64,000 bases of DNA from Verticillium longisporum (lineage: Eukaryota > Ascomycota > Sordariomycetes > Glomerellales > Plectosphaerellaceae), in contig JAETXT010000011.1 in the NCBI GenBank assembly GCA_019188255.1, forward strand, positions 620,001 to 684,000, read 5' to 3'. Under the pieces are notes generated by a model that made no database searches, was not told where the DNA came from, and saw only the letters and a program-made list of their open reading frames with translations. The stretch's first letter is position 1, and each line of letters opens with the position of its first letter. The position numbers and the translations under genes were made by a program. Shown here piece by piece: positions 35,486-47,226 of the stretch.

Positions 35486-36635
35486 GTAACTGCGAGGAAC
35501 GGTGATCCGGCTCATCATAGTGTGTACATAACCATAATTTTCACATTGTAAATACATTGGCGAGTATAGAAATGTATTGCGATGAATAGATGCGGGGTTT
35601 TGTGGCTGAAATGCCCGAATGAAACACAGAATCCGATGTGAGCACTCACTCGACATACCTTCTGAGAAGACCAGTAAAGAAACAAAAGGGTTTTCATCCC
35701 CTGATAATCAATAATGCGAACTCTCTATTATCTTTCCTGCCACTGAGACTTCAAAGACCAATGATGCTGATGAACCATATCTCCAAACATGACATCAATT
35801 GGGTTCCAAAGACACTGCTGAAAATAACCCCCGATTCTTGATTTTAGGTTCGGAAGGGTACAGTTGCTATCCTTCCCTCGTCGCAAGAACTCCTTGACAC
35901 GACATTAGTATCTGATTGCAGAGGCTTTCTTATGTTATTCAGGCCCAAGCAGCGATGCACTCTGCGGTCACCAGCAGCGTGAATCATGACTCGTAGTCAC
36001 GACTCATTCTACATGTAGACGTTAAGAACCTTCAACTGGAACAACATGACGATCCATGACGGCGAGCGGGCGCCATTCGCCATTACCAGCGCTACACAAA
36101 TGTCTACCAAGCCAATTGCAGCATATTCAACTTTGACGTCTCCGAGATCTCTTACAGGAACGTCCAGGGCTCAATCCGATCTGCGAACGCTACCGAATTT
36201 CAGTGCATCAGATCCCATGGTGGTTGTGACCGGATTGTCTTCAAGAATGTCTAGTTGAAAAACATCGCCGTGGACCCTTCTGTAGCCGCCAGTAGATACA
36301 GGTGCAGCAACGTGAATGAGCCTGACGGGCTCAAGGGTGGCTGAAGCGCGCCAGAGCACAGGTCTTCATCACTCGCAGGCCTGAATATTTTGGCTTACAT
36401 CCGTGATCCTGCAGGCGGCTAAGATTTCTCGGTGAGGGTGATGGCAATGTGAGCAAGTCCTTTTCTCTGCATATCTTTCTGATTCTCTATCTGGAATGCA
36501 GCAAGTTGATGTCTGCCGGATTTACTCAGCTTGTTCAAGAAAGACAATCTATGATATAAAGCTCTGTTCTTCACAAATATCATGATGCAACACTCCAAGC
36601 TCGAGACATCGCTTTCTCACGACTGGTGGGGCTTT
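35486..36635. other. intergenic, convergent 3' flanks
   Basis: No coding frame has codon bias or a domain. The two flanking genes converge here. Confidence 0.4.
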
Positions 36636-37932
36636 CTAAGCTCCGCTGCCGTTGTAGAGAAGGAAGTTGGGAACTCCTTGCCGGTCACTGATCACATCCT
36701 TTGTGGCCAGCTCAAGAAGCCTGGCCTTGATCTGCGCCGGCGTTCGAGGACCCTCCAAAGCCAGCAAATACGCAATGACACCAGCAACATATGGTGCGGC
36801 CTCGGAGGTTCCAGAGTGGCGAATGGTAGACGTAGGGGATTTGACGTCCGCAGTCAAAATATCCTCGCCAGGCGCGAAGATGTCAGCCGTTGGGCCCCAG
36901 TTCGATGCAGCCCAACGGTGGTAGTTGCTGTTGCTGGCGGCGACGGTGATGGCGTCCGGCAGGTTGGCCGGAGACCAGTCCGCCGAATCAGAGTTGAAGT
37001 TCCCCGCTGAGACGGCAACTGGGATGCCAGCGTCAATCGCAGCTTGCACAGCGCTGTTGATTGCGGGGGAGTTGGGTCCAACCATCGAGATGTTGATGAC
37101 CGACTTTCCAACCCGTCCCTTGGATACAATGTCGTTGGCGGTCCAGGTAACGCCATCGATAAGCCAACTGAGTGACCCTTCAATTGAGCCTGACACCTTG
37201 ACTCCGATGAGGGAGGTCCTTTTGGCGACACCATGTACCTTGCCACCGATGACGGCGGCAATAGCAGTGCCATGAGCTTTGTCGGTAACAGCGTTCTCGG
37301 CGCCAGCGGCGACATAGCCGAGACTAGCACGGCTTTCGAAATCGACGTGATCGGTGTAGATGCCACTGTCAAGGAAGTACGAGAATGTTCCTTGGCCGGC
37401 ACTCCGGTGGAAGACGTAGCTTGAGTTGGATGATGGTGGACTGGCGCGAGATATAGCTGACAGACCCCAGGGCGGGTTCTTCTGCTTCTCAAGCGGCGTT
37501 GAGGAGGTCAAGGCAAAGAAGCTGTCGGGCTCAACGGATGAAACCTGTTGTATGTGAGTTTCAACTCGTTGTGAGTTGCTCCTGCATCTCGATCATGTGA
37601 AAGGCTTGGCTACGGAGTTGGGTCCTTACGTTGACATTGGCCCTGATGGCTTCCAGGGTGTCATCGTCAAAGGCCCCTGCATATCCTGCAAAGTCATTGA
37701 AACTAAAGGTAGTGCTTAAGCCTGGCGTTATATCTCCGCGGCGCCGCAGGTTTCGGGAATGGACGTCGGCTACCCATCGAGCATGAAGGTCGAGATCGAC
37801 GGCTGCATTGGGTTTGAGGGTAACGACAAATCGGCCAGCAGCTGCAACAGCTTCCGTATCGAGAGGCGCACTTAACACGCCCGATGATGCCGAAGCAAGC
37901 AGGATTAGAAGTAACTTGGGTGAGGTAAACAT
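36636..37932 (-). CDS. secreted subtilisin-like serine protease (S8, proteinase K type), 403 aa
   Basis: Two exons: 37932-37630 (101 codons) and 37544-36636, over an 85-nt intron. The signal peptide is MFTSPKLLLILLASASSGVLSA. An I9 inhibitor propeptide follows (GRFVVTLKP to NVSSVEPDSFFAL, about 33-112). The S8 domain has Asp160 (YFLDSGIYTDHVDFE), His192 (DKAHGTAIAAVIGG), the oxyanion Asn in SAGNFNSDSADWSPA, and Ser348 (HSGTSEAAPYVAG). All catalytic residues are present. The usual GTSMA is changed to GTSEA, a modest departure near the active site. The enzyme should be secreted as a zymogen and process itself. Such proteases are common in plant-, insect- and saprotroph-associated ascomycetes. 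Confidence 0.92.
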
Positions 37933-39651
37933 TTTTATTGATTAGGGAGCACAATGAAAAGTCAGTGGCTGATTCTGCAGCTGATCAGGGGGCTTCTTAT
38001 AATTTTTGCTGGGTCAAGACGACGTTTCCCTGTCTGGCAATGCTGAGCCTGGGCAGGGTTTTGAACTGATGCTACTGAACCAGCGGATAAGACGTGCTAC
38101 AAGACTTCCACATCAGGAAGCTCACAAGAAACTTACCAAGGGTTATTTCCATGACGGGAAAGTCTTGGCCGTTGGCACGTCGCGGCGGAGTCGTTTTTGA
38201 GTGCCGGCCGACAGGGATCGGCGTTCTGGGTGGGCCTCCCGACTCGGCAGATCGGTGGCCACAGAGCGTTGAAAGCGAAAGCGACGCGGGTCAGTCAGCC
38301 AGAATTAAGCCTGATCCTTCCGTTCACCGATTGAATGGTGGTCTTCTTGAGCGGTTCGCAAACTTGCCAAGATTGGTGCAACAACAAAGAGGCAGTTCGC
38401 TGGCGATAGCCTTTATGATCAGGCAGTTGCAGCAGAATAACCGCGGTGATTCTACCTTACCCCTGAAGTGCCTTGACCAGCAGCTTAACTGACTCGGGAC
38501 TTGCGTATACGACCCATCCAGACTTCCGCGCGTGGGGTATCTGAGGCCCCTGGCCCCCTACCAGCACAGCTCGTCACACCTGTCTTTCTGGCGTATCGAC
38601 AAGGCGAGCCCGATCACGCTACCCCACATTGGCAGGCATATGTTTCGTATTTCGTGCGTGCCTGTGGGATGTCCCATTGCGAATCTCAAGATACGTCCAC
38701 TTGGCACTGAAGTTGGCCGACTTGTAACTTTTTGCTGCCATGCTCTGTGAATGGTGCACTCGCTCCTTTAAGAAACCCATGTCCCAGAGGGAGGTCGACC
38801 AATGGTTTTGTTCACAAAGTGGTGCAACCTAATGTAGAGATTCAGCGCACAGTGAAACTCTATATTCTCCCGAAGCATTCGCCTAGATCAATGCGGCTAT
38901 GCATTCAAACAGACTTGTAGAAATGAGTCAACCCATAACATGACTAGACGAGCGCTAGAGTTCAATCTGGACTCAATTCAACCCCTGATAGGGAAGTATC
39001 AAAGAAACGGCAGCATCAAGACGATGGAGAACTCATTCATAGCCACTTACTTGAGTCGCTTCTGGATGCTTGACTTGTGCATCGCTGGTCTATATATGAA
39101 TGTCTTTGTCGTCGGTACCTCGTCAAAGTCCATTTCAGGTTTTTGTGCTACATATCAACATAGGCATTTACATGCGCCTTCGAACTTCAGATCAATCCCC
39201 TCGCAATATGACTTGCTACGGCTTCCCCAAAATGCAACAAGGCAATCATTGGCGCCCTGGGTTTTACCACTTCTGCAGACCCCAAAGCCATGTCACATCC
39301 AAGCCAGGACAAGCCACAAGCGCGCCCGGAAAACACGCATCAACAGGATATTCATTTCCACCATGGACTCCGAATCATGAGCTTCTTATTGTTGGCTATG
39401 AAACCGAGAAATGCCAACGAGAAGGAGAGAGCCGCTCACTCAGCAACAGCCCTCACCCTCTGTCTCGTGCAGGACACGGAGGGCAGAAATACACGACGTG
39501 TCCCACAATGCTAGGTATGCCAGGTTTCTCCCCGGGCCCAAACGTCATGTTATCTTTCTTCTCTGCAAAAAAAAGTGAAAATGCCTCCCCCCCTTCTCTT
39601 CCTCTCTATGTAGACAGACTTCTTCTTCTCCAGCCGCCAGCCAAAGGTTGT
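37933..39651. other. intergenic, no gene supported
   Basis: The right end is the 3' flank of the AA9 gene. A large plus-strand frame over 39100-40023 is the shadow of the AA9 exons. Nothing else is recognised. Confidence 0.4.
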
Positions 39652-40769
39652 CTAGTAGCACTGCGAGTAGTACTGGTTGACGACGTTGCACTTGTAGGGG
39701 GCGACGCAGGTGGTGGGGCCGGTGTGGCCGGTGCCGCCGCACTGCGCCCACTGGGCGGCGCCGCCGGTGGCGGGGGCGCGGCGGGGGGGGGGGGGGGGGG
39801 AACGGCAGTGGTGGCCGGAGGAGGCTGGGGGGGGGGAGCGGCGGTCGTGGCAGGGGGAGGGGTGGTGGGAGGAGGGCTGGAGCCTGTGAGAGATGGCAAA
39901 GGTCAGCGTCTTGTTCTTTTGCTTCTGGTCGTTTGGCCAGGGAGAGGAGGTCTCGGGCGTGAAGGAAAAGGTGACTTACCGCCGCCGGAGCAGGTGAAGG
40001 GACGGGGGCCGGGGATGATGTAGTTGGTCACGGGGGTAGTAGATGCTCAGCTGGACTCCGGGGTCGGTGCCCTTGTAGGCGCCGGGGAAGCTGACGGTGG
40101 CCGGGTTCGCTGTGCCGGTGCCGCCGACAACGTTGATCTGAGCGCACTCCATCTGGGAGAGAGAAAAAAGAGAAAATCAGCAAAAGTGCGTGGCGTGCCC
40201 GAAGGCTGGGGTGGTTCACTCACGTAGAACTGAGCACCGGGGTAGCTGCCGGCGCCGTGCAGGGCGATCATCTCGGCGCGGAGGAGGTACTGGCCGGGAG
40301 CGATGCACTCGGGGATGCGAATGGTGTGCTTGCCCTGGCCGTTGATGACCTTCTCGGTACCCCAGACGCCGTTGGTGAAGCCGTCCTCCTGGATCTTGAA
40401 CCAGCCGTCACCGATGCCGCTGTCGGAGGTGGCGCTGGATACCTTCTTCAGGTAGGCCAGCGTGGGGCCCTTGTGGGTGCTGTCCATAATGTCGGCGGGT
40501 CCGGTGCCGGTGGTGCTGAGCATGTAGCGCCACAGGGCGGTGACGTCCTGGCCGGCTTGGACGGTGTGGATGACGCTGGTGGGAGAGGTAGGGTTGGGGG
40601 CGCCGTTGCAGGCCATCGAGTTGGAGGTGACGTCCTCGATGGGGCCGTTGTACGACGGGATGCGGACGCCGACGCCCTGGCCGTGGACCGTAGAGCCAAC
40701 CTGGAGGTTGGTGAAGATGGTGTGGGCGCTGGCAACGCCGGCCATCATCAGAGGCTGGAGGACCTTCAT
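39652..40769 (-). CDS. AA9 lytic polysaccharide monooxygenase with CBM1, frame-disturbed linker
   Basis: Copper enzyme for oxidative cleavage of cellulose. Exons are 40769-40224, 40152-39980 and 39883-39652, with introns of 71 and 96 nt. The signal peptide ends MMAGVASA, exposing His16 as mature His1. The second brace residue is His99 ([15 protein letters not shown]), and [13 protein letters not shown] supplies the axial Tyr182. The C-terminus is a CBM1 (QWAQCGG to NQYYSQCY). In exon 2 the frame slips at the C-run near 40032-40036: the conserved [13 protein letters not shown] sequence and the Pro/Thr linker lie one frame away, and the frame returns at an 18-C run at 39783-39800. The two slips cancel, so the raw spliced frame stays open (316 aa) but reads the linker wrongly. 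This is probably homopolymer miscalling, or else a true compensated change. Confidence 0.9.
39783..39800. repeat. 18-bp G homopolymer (C on the coding strand) in the AA9 linker
   Basis: The longest homopolymer seen in the window. It encodes a poly-proline linker, and its length decides whether the CBM1 is read in frame. A second G run of 10 lies at 39827-39836. Confidence 0.9.
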
Positions 40770-43009
40770 GGTGGTGACGGAAAGGGGAATGAGACGAGAC
40801 TCGGTGTGTGGCCTTGTATTGTCTGACTAGGGCGATCGGCGAGAAGGATGAGATGCTCAGGCTTCATCTGAGATCAAGATTTGTGGCCGTGGCCGATCAT
40901 CTTTATAGCATGGATCTCTTCGATCGTTTCTCTCGTGTAACACGAACGCATCGGCGTTCGTTCCGAGGCTGTTCGCCCAGGCCAAAGTCACATTATCCGC
41001 ACAGCATCCGCACAGCATCTGCACAGCATTTCTGTTCAAGCCGAATGAAGTCGCGGACAACTGGCACCGCACCCTGGAAGAGGCGCTTGTCGTTGTTTCA
41101 AACTCCACATGACTTGCCACCATGTTGATTTGATTAAGCTCCGAAGGGGGTTTGAGGATCCGGGCTGTTCCATGGGGGGCGCGGGGGATGTGCCTCCGGG
41201 ACGGGTGGTAATATCTGGGGATGCGTTTATTTGCCGGGGGGCTCGCTGACCGGCGGTTCGGTAATCCACTCTCAGGCTGGATTCCTGGGCACTTTAATTG
41301 GACCACACAACGGAGTTACGTCTCGTGGGATGGCGATGCTGGGATTGTACGTTGGTGCCGACAATTGGGGGCAAGCCAGGAGAGTCTAGTTTGGTCGTCG
41401 AGAGTTGGTCGAACCAGAGACCGGATAAATTACACATAGAGGTAGCGTCGCAATCTACGCGCTCGAGCCGTAGAACGCGATACACGCTTTGACTCGCTTC
41501 TCTGAAGGACCACTCGCCGGCGACACGCTCGTCAACTGTCGTGCCGTGCGATGGGCTGGCTTGTAGCCCGCCGCGACTCCTCTTGCCAAGACTCGCAGAC
41601 AGCTTGGGGAAATCCTGTTTCGCCCCTGAGAGAGCCTTGGGTTCTTCTGGCACCGGGCCGCACCCCATATGGCTATGCGGACTCGTTTAAATCGTGTGCC
41701 CTATTGGGAAGCTGGACTCGCGGTCAGATGACTGAGATAAAGTGGTCAGAGTCGATGACTCTGGCGATTCCGATGGGCGTCGAGGTCGCGCCAATACATG
41801 CAGGTGGAATCTATCACTGCAAGCCTCGTGGATGACAGCACATATCCAAAGCATTTGATTCGAGTGTCACTATATTGATGCCTGTCAGTCGTTCGGCGAA
41901 AGGGTGGCACTGGGGGCGTCCGATGAGCTTCCCCATGGGGAGGTCACTTGACTCAGCCTACCGAGTAATCAATCCTTCGGGTCAACTACTGAAGCCTCCT
42001 GACGTCGGTACCACTCTTTCAAAGGCTTTCCGGACAAGATCGAGCGTCGTACTCCTCGGCTGCGCCGCGCGCACGAGCTCTGCTTCGAGGTCGACCACGG
42101 TTTCCCGTGGGAGAAACGAGGTTCCATCGCACACGGAAGCCGAGCCGAGACGCGGCGCTGGGAACGAGAGCCGACCATATCTTGATCAATTTTGAGCTTT
42201 TATCCAATCTGGGAGGTCTTGGATCCCTTCTTGGCAGGACGGGTTGCTGTCACAAGGTGTACACGCAGGAACTATCAAAGCCGAGGCCGGATTCTTCACC
42301 GTTCCATGGCCGTCTTATCGATCTAGTTCCTTGCTTCCCTCCCCCTAGCGACCAATAGTGACATTTGCCACAAGCGTCTGTTAATATTCGCGGCCCTACG
42401 TATCGGATAGGCCTCCCGATAAAAGTGCCGCATGGCCCCCGCACGGCAATATAACAAGGTCCTGTCATCAGACCATAGAGGTAAGCCCTCCTCAGCTGCC
42501 GTGACGAGCTGTGCGTAGCATGACTCGAGGGCAGCAAGCAGGGTTAGCACAATAGTCTGCTCGGGTATCCCAGCAGGATTTTAAAGGGCTTGAATCATAA
42601 TTGGACTCAAGTCTGGTAGCTTTACCAGATAAGTGCCATTGCAGGAGCCCAGTGAATGGTAGCCGAGATAAAGATGGGAGTTCGAGATGTTGGTTCGGCT
42701 ATGACACGGCTTGAGACCCGGTTGGACCCGCCTGAGCCAAAGGATGTCAGATGTAGATGTCCTTTTAGCTGTACCTTAAAACCTACCGCAGCTGCTGAGT
42801 GATCAGTGGAAAGGAGGAAACTTGATACTAGATCCGACCGACGGTGAACGCTGTGCGTCACTCGAGCTGATTCTGGGTCACACTTTTCTCAGAGCCAAAA
42901 GGCTAAGTTTCTGCTTCGTAAGACAGAACTCGTCAAAAAAGCCTCCTGGAGCCTCGTTGAATTTTAGTCATTATGATTATCATTAAGAAAGAGAATCGCT
43001 ATTTGAAGC
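40770..43009. other. intergenic, no gene supported
   Basis: The left end holds the AA9 promoter. A small tandem repeat with an 11-bp unit (ATCCGCACAGC, three copies) lies at about 40994-41028. No gene is supported. Confidence 0.4.
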
Positions 43010-44416
43010 CTACGCTGAAGGTAGGGACGTTTCACTGTTGCCCACACTAGGACGCCTCTCCTGCTCATCCAGGACTTCCAAATTCTCATACTCAATAGGA
43101 GCGTCCTTGGGATATGAAGGCGGGCTTGGCGGCACATCGTCGTAGACGGGCGGCAGCTCCGCATCCCAAGCCACACCGAGACCAGGTGCCTCGGTGAGGA
43201 TCACGGCGTGCCGCATCCTGAGGACCCGAGCGTCGCTCGTCGCTAACACGAGGTTGGGAATATCCGACGACGCAAGCTCCTTTGATAACAACATCTCGAT
43301 AGAGAGCGAGTGCGAGATTTCGGTGCCCGTGCCATCGGCGGCCGCTCGGACATCACAAGCGTACATTGCATCTCCTTTGCGGGTGTGTCTCGTTGTTAAC
43401 CCATACTCAAACTCAAACTCGACGCGAGCATCGCTGGTGTTGTAATCGCTCTTCCAACCTCCGTGCATTTCCTTCCCGCCCAAGATCCGTGCCTCGTTTC
43501 GTCTAACGGTCAACTGGTCCGTACTAGCACCTTCCGCGGCGTGCCTAGAACAGACCGGAGCGGTAGTGCAGACCGTCTCTTCAAGCTTCCACGCAAGTCT
43601 TTTGAGCTTCCAGATCTCCAATCTTTTGCCCTCGAGGCTAGTGATACCGTCGAGGCGCAGTTGCACTTTATGGGTGCCACTTGGGTGGATGACGCGGTTC
43701 AGGAAAACAGTGGCCTTAACATTGGTTGGCGGAAACACGCGCATGGACTGGTGCAGTGGATCTGAGCCGAGGAGGGCTCGCTTGACTGGGATATCCCTCT
43801 CAAAGCTTAGGGGGTGGAAGCCGGCGCAGTGGATCTGAGCCTTGAACTCGTATGATACAGCAACGACTGGCGTGTCGATGCTCTCAGGGTTGTGGCCCCG
43901 TAGATGGATGGAAAACGGGTACGCGTGTCGGCCGGGGGTCAGCGTTACAGCCTTGGGAAGAAAGTCCCAGTGCTTCAGTTCCGTGTACTGATCAGAGCAC
44001 TCGGTGCAATGCTTTGCAAAAGGCCTCTTCTGGTGAACATGCAGTTGCAGCGACGCCTGGAAGCTGTCAACCTGGACCGTTTCCTCGACATCCAAGTGCA
44101 TCATGCCCGTGAAGAGAGCGCCAGCGGAGCGAGAGGCATCATCGTGAAACATGACTGGCGGTGTCTCAACGAGCCAGTCCAACGATACTTTGGGTTGGTC
44201 ATCATCCTTCTTGTACAAGAGTCCAAAGGGGGAGAATGTGCGGTGGTGCTTGCGAGTTTTCTTCTTCCTGGTTTGGCGATTGTCCCCCTCGCTGTCGGAT
44301 GCGCTTGGCGAAGCGGCTGGCGAGAAGTGGCGGATGATGGGAATGAGGTCACTCAAATGTAGTGATGGTGAAGTCGGCGTTGTGGTGGGTGAGTTGTGGC
44401 CTGAGGGGTGTGCCAT
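43010..44416 (-). CDS. LDB19/ART1-type alpha-arrestin, 468 aa
   Basis: Single-exon protein of the arrestin-related trafficking adaptor family. In yeast these adaptors bring a Rsp5-type ubiquitin ligase to plasma-membrane transporters for endocytosis. The N-terminal 60 residues are Ser/Thr/Pro-rich and end in a basic stretch (RKKKTRKHHR). The arrestin-like core follows (VSLDWLVETPPVMFHDDA, LQLHVHQKRPFAKHC, HAYPFSIHLRGHNPES, VAVSYEFKAQIHC, and WKSDYNTSDARVEFEFEYGL), matching the LDB19 pattern. Two PY motifs near the C-terminus, PPVY (422-425) and PPSY (432-435), are the expected WW-domain docking sites. A possible client in this window would be a permease such as the MUP1-like protein, but that link is only suggested by yeast biology. 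Confidence 0.87.
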   Translation of the reverse strand: MAHPSGHNSPTTTPTSPSLHLSDLIPIIRHFSPAASPSASDSEGDNRQTRKKKTRKHHRTFSPFGLLYKKDDDQPKVSLDWLVETPPVMFHDDASRSAGALFTGMMHLDVEETVQVDSFQASLQLHVHQKRPFAKHCTECSDQYTELKHWDFLPKAVTLTPGRHAYPFSIHLRGHNPESIDTPVVAVSYEFKAQIHCAGFHPLSFERDIPVKRALLGSDPLHQSMRVFPPTNVKATVFLNRVIHPSGTHKVQLRLDGITSLEGKRLEIWKLKRLAWKLEETVCTTAPVCSRHAAEGASTDQLTVRRNEARILGGKEMHGGWKSDYNTSDARVEFEFEYGLTTRHTRKGDAMYACDVRAAADGTGTEISHSLSIEMLLSKELASSDIPNLVLATSDARVLRMRHAVILTEAPGLGVAWDAELPPVYDDVPPSPPSYPKDAPIEYENLEVLDEQERRPSVGNSETSLPSA

Positions 44417-47226
44417 CTTGACTTTCTAAGGCGTGCGTGTGGGATTGGCTGGTAGGGGGTATTTCTTGGCTGCCGATTTGCTTGTTTGTTTCTGAGAGCA
44501 CCTGTGTTCTCTCGAAAGGAAGATTGTGCCAAGAAAAGCAGTCCTGAGGTTGTTCTCGATGGTTGAGAATCCTGGCGACGACACCAGATGAGGGCCCTGG
44601 CTTGCTGCTGCCTAGTATGTCGTCGTAGGCCGCAGGGGTGCTGTTGCCGAATCTCCGGGTCGCTCACGGCTGCGACTCGAGATTAAGGAAGCCTAGATGT
44701 CCCCCCCCCGAAGATCACTGGTGGAACGCGATTGTCGCAATGGTTGACGCTGCTGACTGCTGCCTTTTCGTGCTTGCTGATGGCTCTCGGGGACGACGTC
44801 CGTGATGGTGTTTGTTGGCGTCTGGTTCGCTATTGGGGCCGATCATGAGCGGAGCACGATTTGACCTCTTTCTTGCATGTATGCCACAATGTCAGCGACA
44901 ATCCTCAACAAGTGTTAGAGGGCCTTGATCTTATGAGGCATCGTAGCAGCCTCCCAAGCAAAATGGTTTGATGCATGTGTCATACACACATGAGCGATGC
45001 CCTGGATCCGAACTCGGAATAGCACGGTTCCCCACCTGGCATCGCCGGTTTTTTGGGCCTCAGGTTGGCGACGTGACATGGTCTGAGGGTACTGCCAAGG
45101 CAAAGTGGTGGGTGGTCGAACTGGGTTCTCCGCCACTGGCACGCTTCTTCGCATCAGGTTTTCTGCCTTGGCTGCTAAGCGTCGGGCGGTCTGACGACGG
45201 CGCGGCCAAGCGGCGAAAGCATAAAGTCGCAGTCAGTTGGACCGGCACCATGGTCATGGAAGCAAGGCCCTGAAGTCAAAACGGCGCTCGGTCGGGAGTC
45301 ATCGGCGAAAAAGACGCAGCATGGAACCGACGGGGGTGGCTTAGTATTCCGGAGACGATGCCGGGGTGGGCAGGATCCCGACTCTCGGAGCTGCGGGCGT
45401 CGATGGAACCAGACTTCGGTCTCGGCTGCCGAAATGGAAGGCAGAATCTCGAGTTGAAGGAGTCACAGGCGGCCGGCAGTTCAGGAGGTTCCATCGGCAA
45501 GATGCTGCTGAAGCCGAAAAGCCAAGGCCTGGGGCGGTCTGGACGTCGGGCCTAGGCGGGAGTCGTCCAAGCCTGGGTAGTCATTTGGGTGCCCATCTGC
45601 GTCATGTCGAAACGATGCTGACCAACGAGCAGAAAATGCAGTGGAACGGGATGGGGGGGTAGATGTCTTCTCCTTTCTGTCGCTGGAGATGTAGCCTCCG
45701 AGGTTGTGGTCAGCACCTTGCCTGGTGTGCCCGACCTCGTCCTCTCTTCTCAATTGCCTTTCTTCTTACTACCTTATCTTGGTACTTCCCCCTCAGTCGG
45801 TGCTGCTTGCCTTGTTTCTCACTGCTTCTACCTCAGTCGGTGTTGCTTGCCAGCTAGTGACAACTGAAGGTGCTACATGTACAAGTACCTACCCGCCCAC
45901 ACCTGCCAGTGACTGGCCCAGAATCCACTGCACCTCGAAATTGGCAGGCACCACGCAGGGCGCCCCGAGGCAGCGGCGCCCGTGCTATGCCTCAGCCCAG
46001 CGGGGCGCACGGCGGGGATCTGCCAAGGGGCTGATCCAGTTAGAGTGCAGTGTAGCACCCCTGCAATCTGCCAAACCGCTGATCATTTCCAGGGCCGATC
46101 GACTTTCTGGCTCCTTTCTGGAGCCCGGGTGCAGGCAGACCTTGCCCTTCAGCGGCCAAGGAAAAAGACTCGTCACACGACATTTCGATTCCCATGAGGA
46201 TGCAGCATGCGCGAATTGAAGAATTAAGTGTTGCAGACACATTGTAGCTACCTAGCGAGCAATCCCTTCCTACCACGTTCCACATATGCAACGGACAAAC
46301 CGCCCACACGCTGCTCCCGCCCTGCACACTGATCGCCCTGAGCCATTAGGCTCCGAAAATGGTACGTAGGGGGAACCTCAGAGAATGGAAAATTCCTTCC
46401 ATTCCCGCTTTCGTTTGGATGTTCGCGAAACCACCGGACGTGAACAGATGGAGCCTGTCGGGAGCCAGCCGATCGTTGGTGCTGGCGTGGGGAACCCTCT
46501 GCTCTAAATAGGGGTCAGACTTCAAATAGTTCGCTGCGATACGAGGTCAGCTCGTTCATGATTCACGGAGCCTGCACTTGCGCGCCTTAGTTGGTGTGAG
46601 AACCTACAGGATACGAGGCCCGCATCTCCGCTCAGCACGCCTCGGAGAGCCAAGGTCTTCAGGCTCCGTTCTTTCCTGCGTGCGTTGGCAATGCAGTGCC
46701 TCGGGACTCGAGCGCCGTGGTTTTGCAGTCCATCGAAGCGTCTGCGAGGGACATGCTCGGCATCGAAGCCAGCTGGACTCATATCGCGGTTCACCTCTCT
46801 ACTAAATCACTTGGCATTCTAATCCTCGTGTCGATCTCTTGCGTCGGCGCTACCGCCCGAGGCCTAGCCGCCGTTGGTCGTCGAGCTTGCGAGGCGTTGC
46901 CCGGGTCGAGGTTGTCGTATTGTTGGTAGCTTGTCAGCTCGTCGGAGGCAGCTGAAGTCGCGGCTTGCGTGTCATCGTGACGATCGATTTTGGGCAGTTT
47001 TCGAGTCGAATTACCAGAGCCGAAGGAACTTCTAAGCGTTGCAGATGGACAGCCAAGACGAGCCATTGCCAGGTGGGCGTGAAAGAGCACCTCCACAGCT
47101 GGAGGATCGATGCGGAGAGATCGGAATTCCGAGTTCGTGACGTGACAAGCTTCCGTTCTCGCCGTCTCAGTTTTCGTTGCAGTCGATCGTTTGTCGTTGT
47201 CCACACCGCGGCCCTCTCCTGTTCCA
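44417..47226. other. intergenic with direct repeats
   Basis: No gene is supported. The right of the arrestin gene should hold its promoter. There is a 9-C run at about 44701 and a 21-bp direct repeat at 45791 and 45831. Frames over 46.6-47.2 kb are shadows of the hydrolase or lack bias. Confidence 0.4.
45791..45851. repeat. direct repeat, 21 bp with 40-bp period
   Basis: CCTCAGTCGGTGCTGCTTGC recurs 40 bp later with one T for C change. Confidence 0.75.

Noticed and set aside
39100..40023. 307-codon plus-strand frame with Gly-rich end
   Set aside because: Its right half is the antisense of the AA9 linker and CBM1; the left half has no bias.
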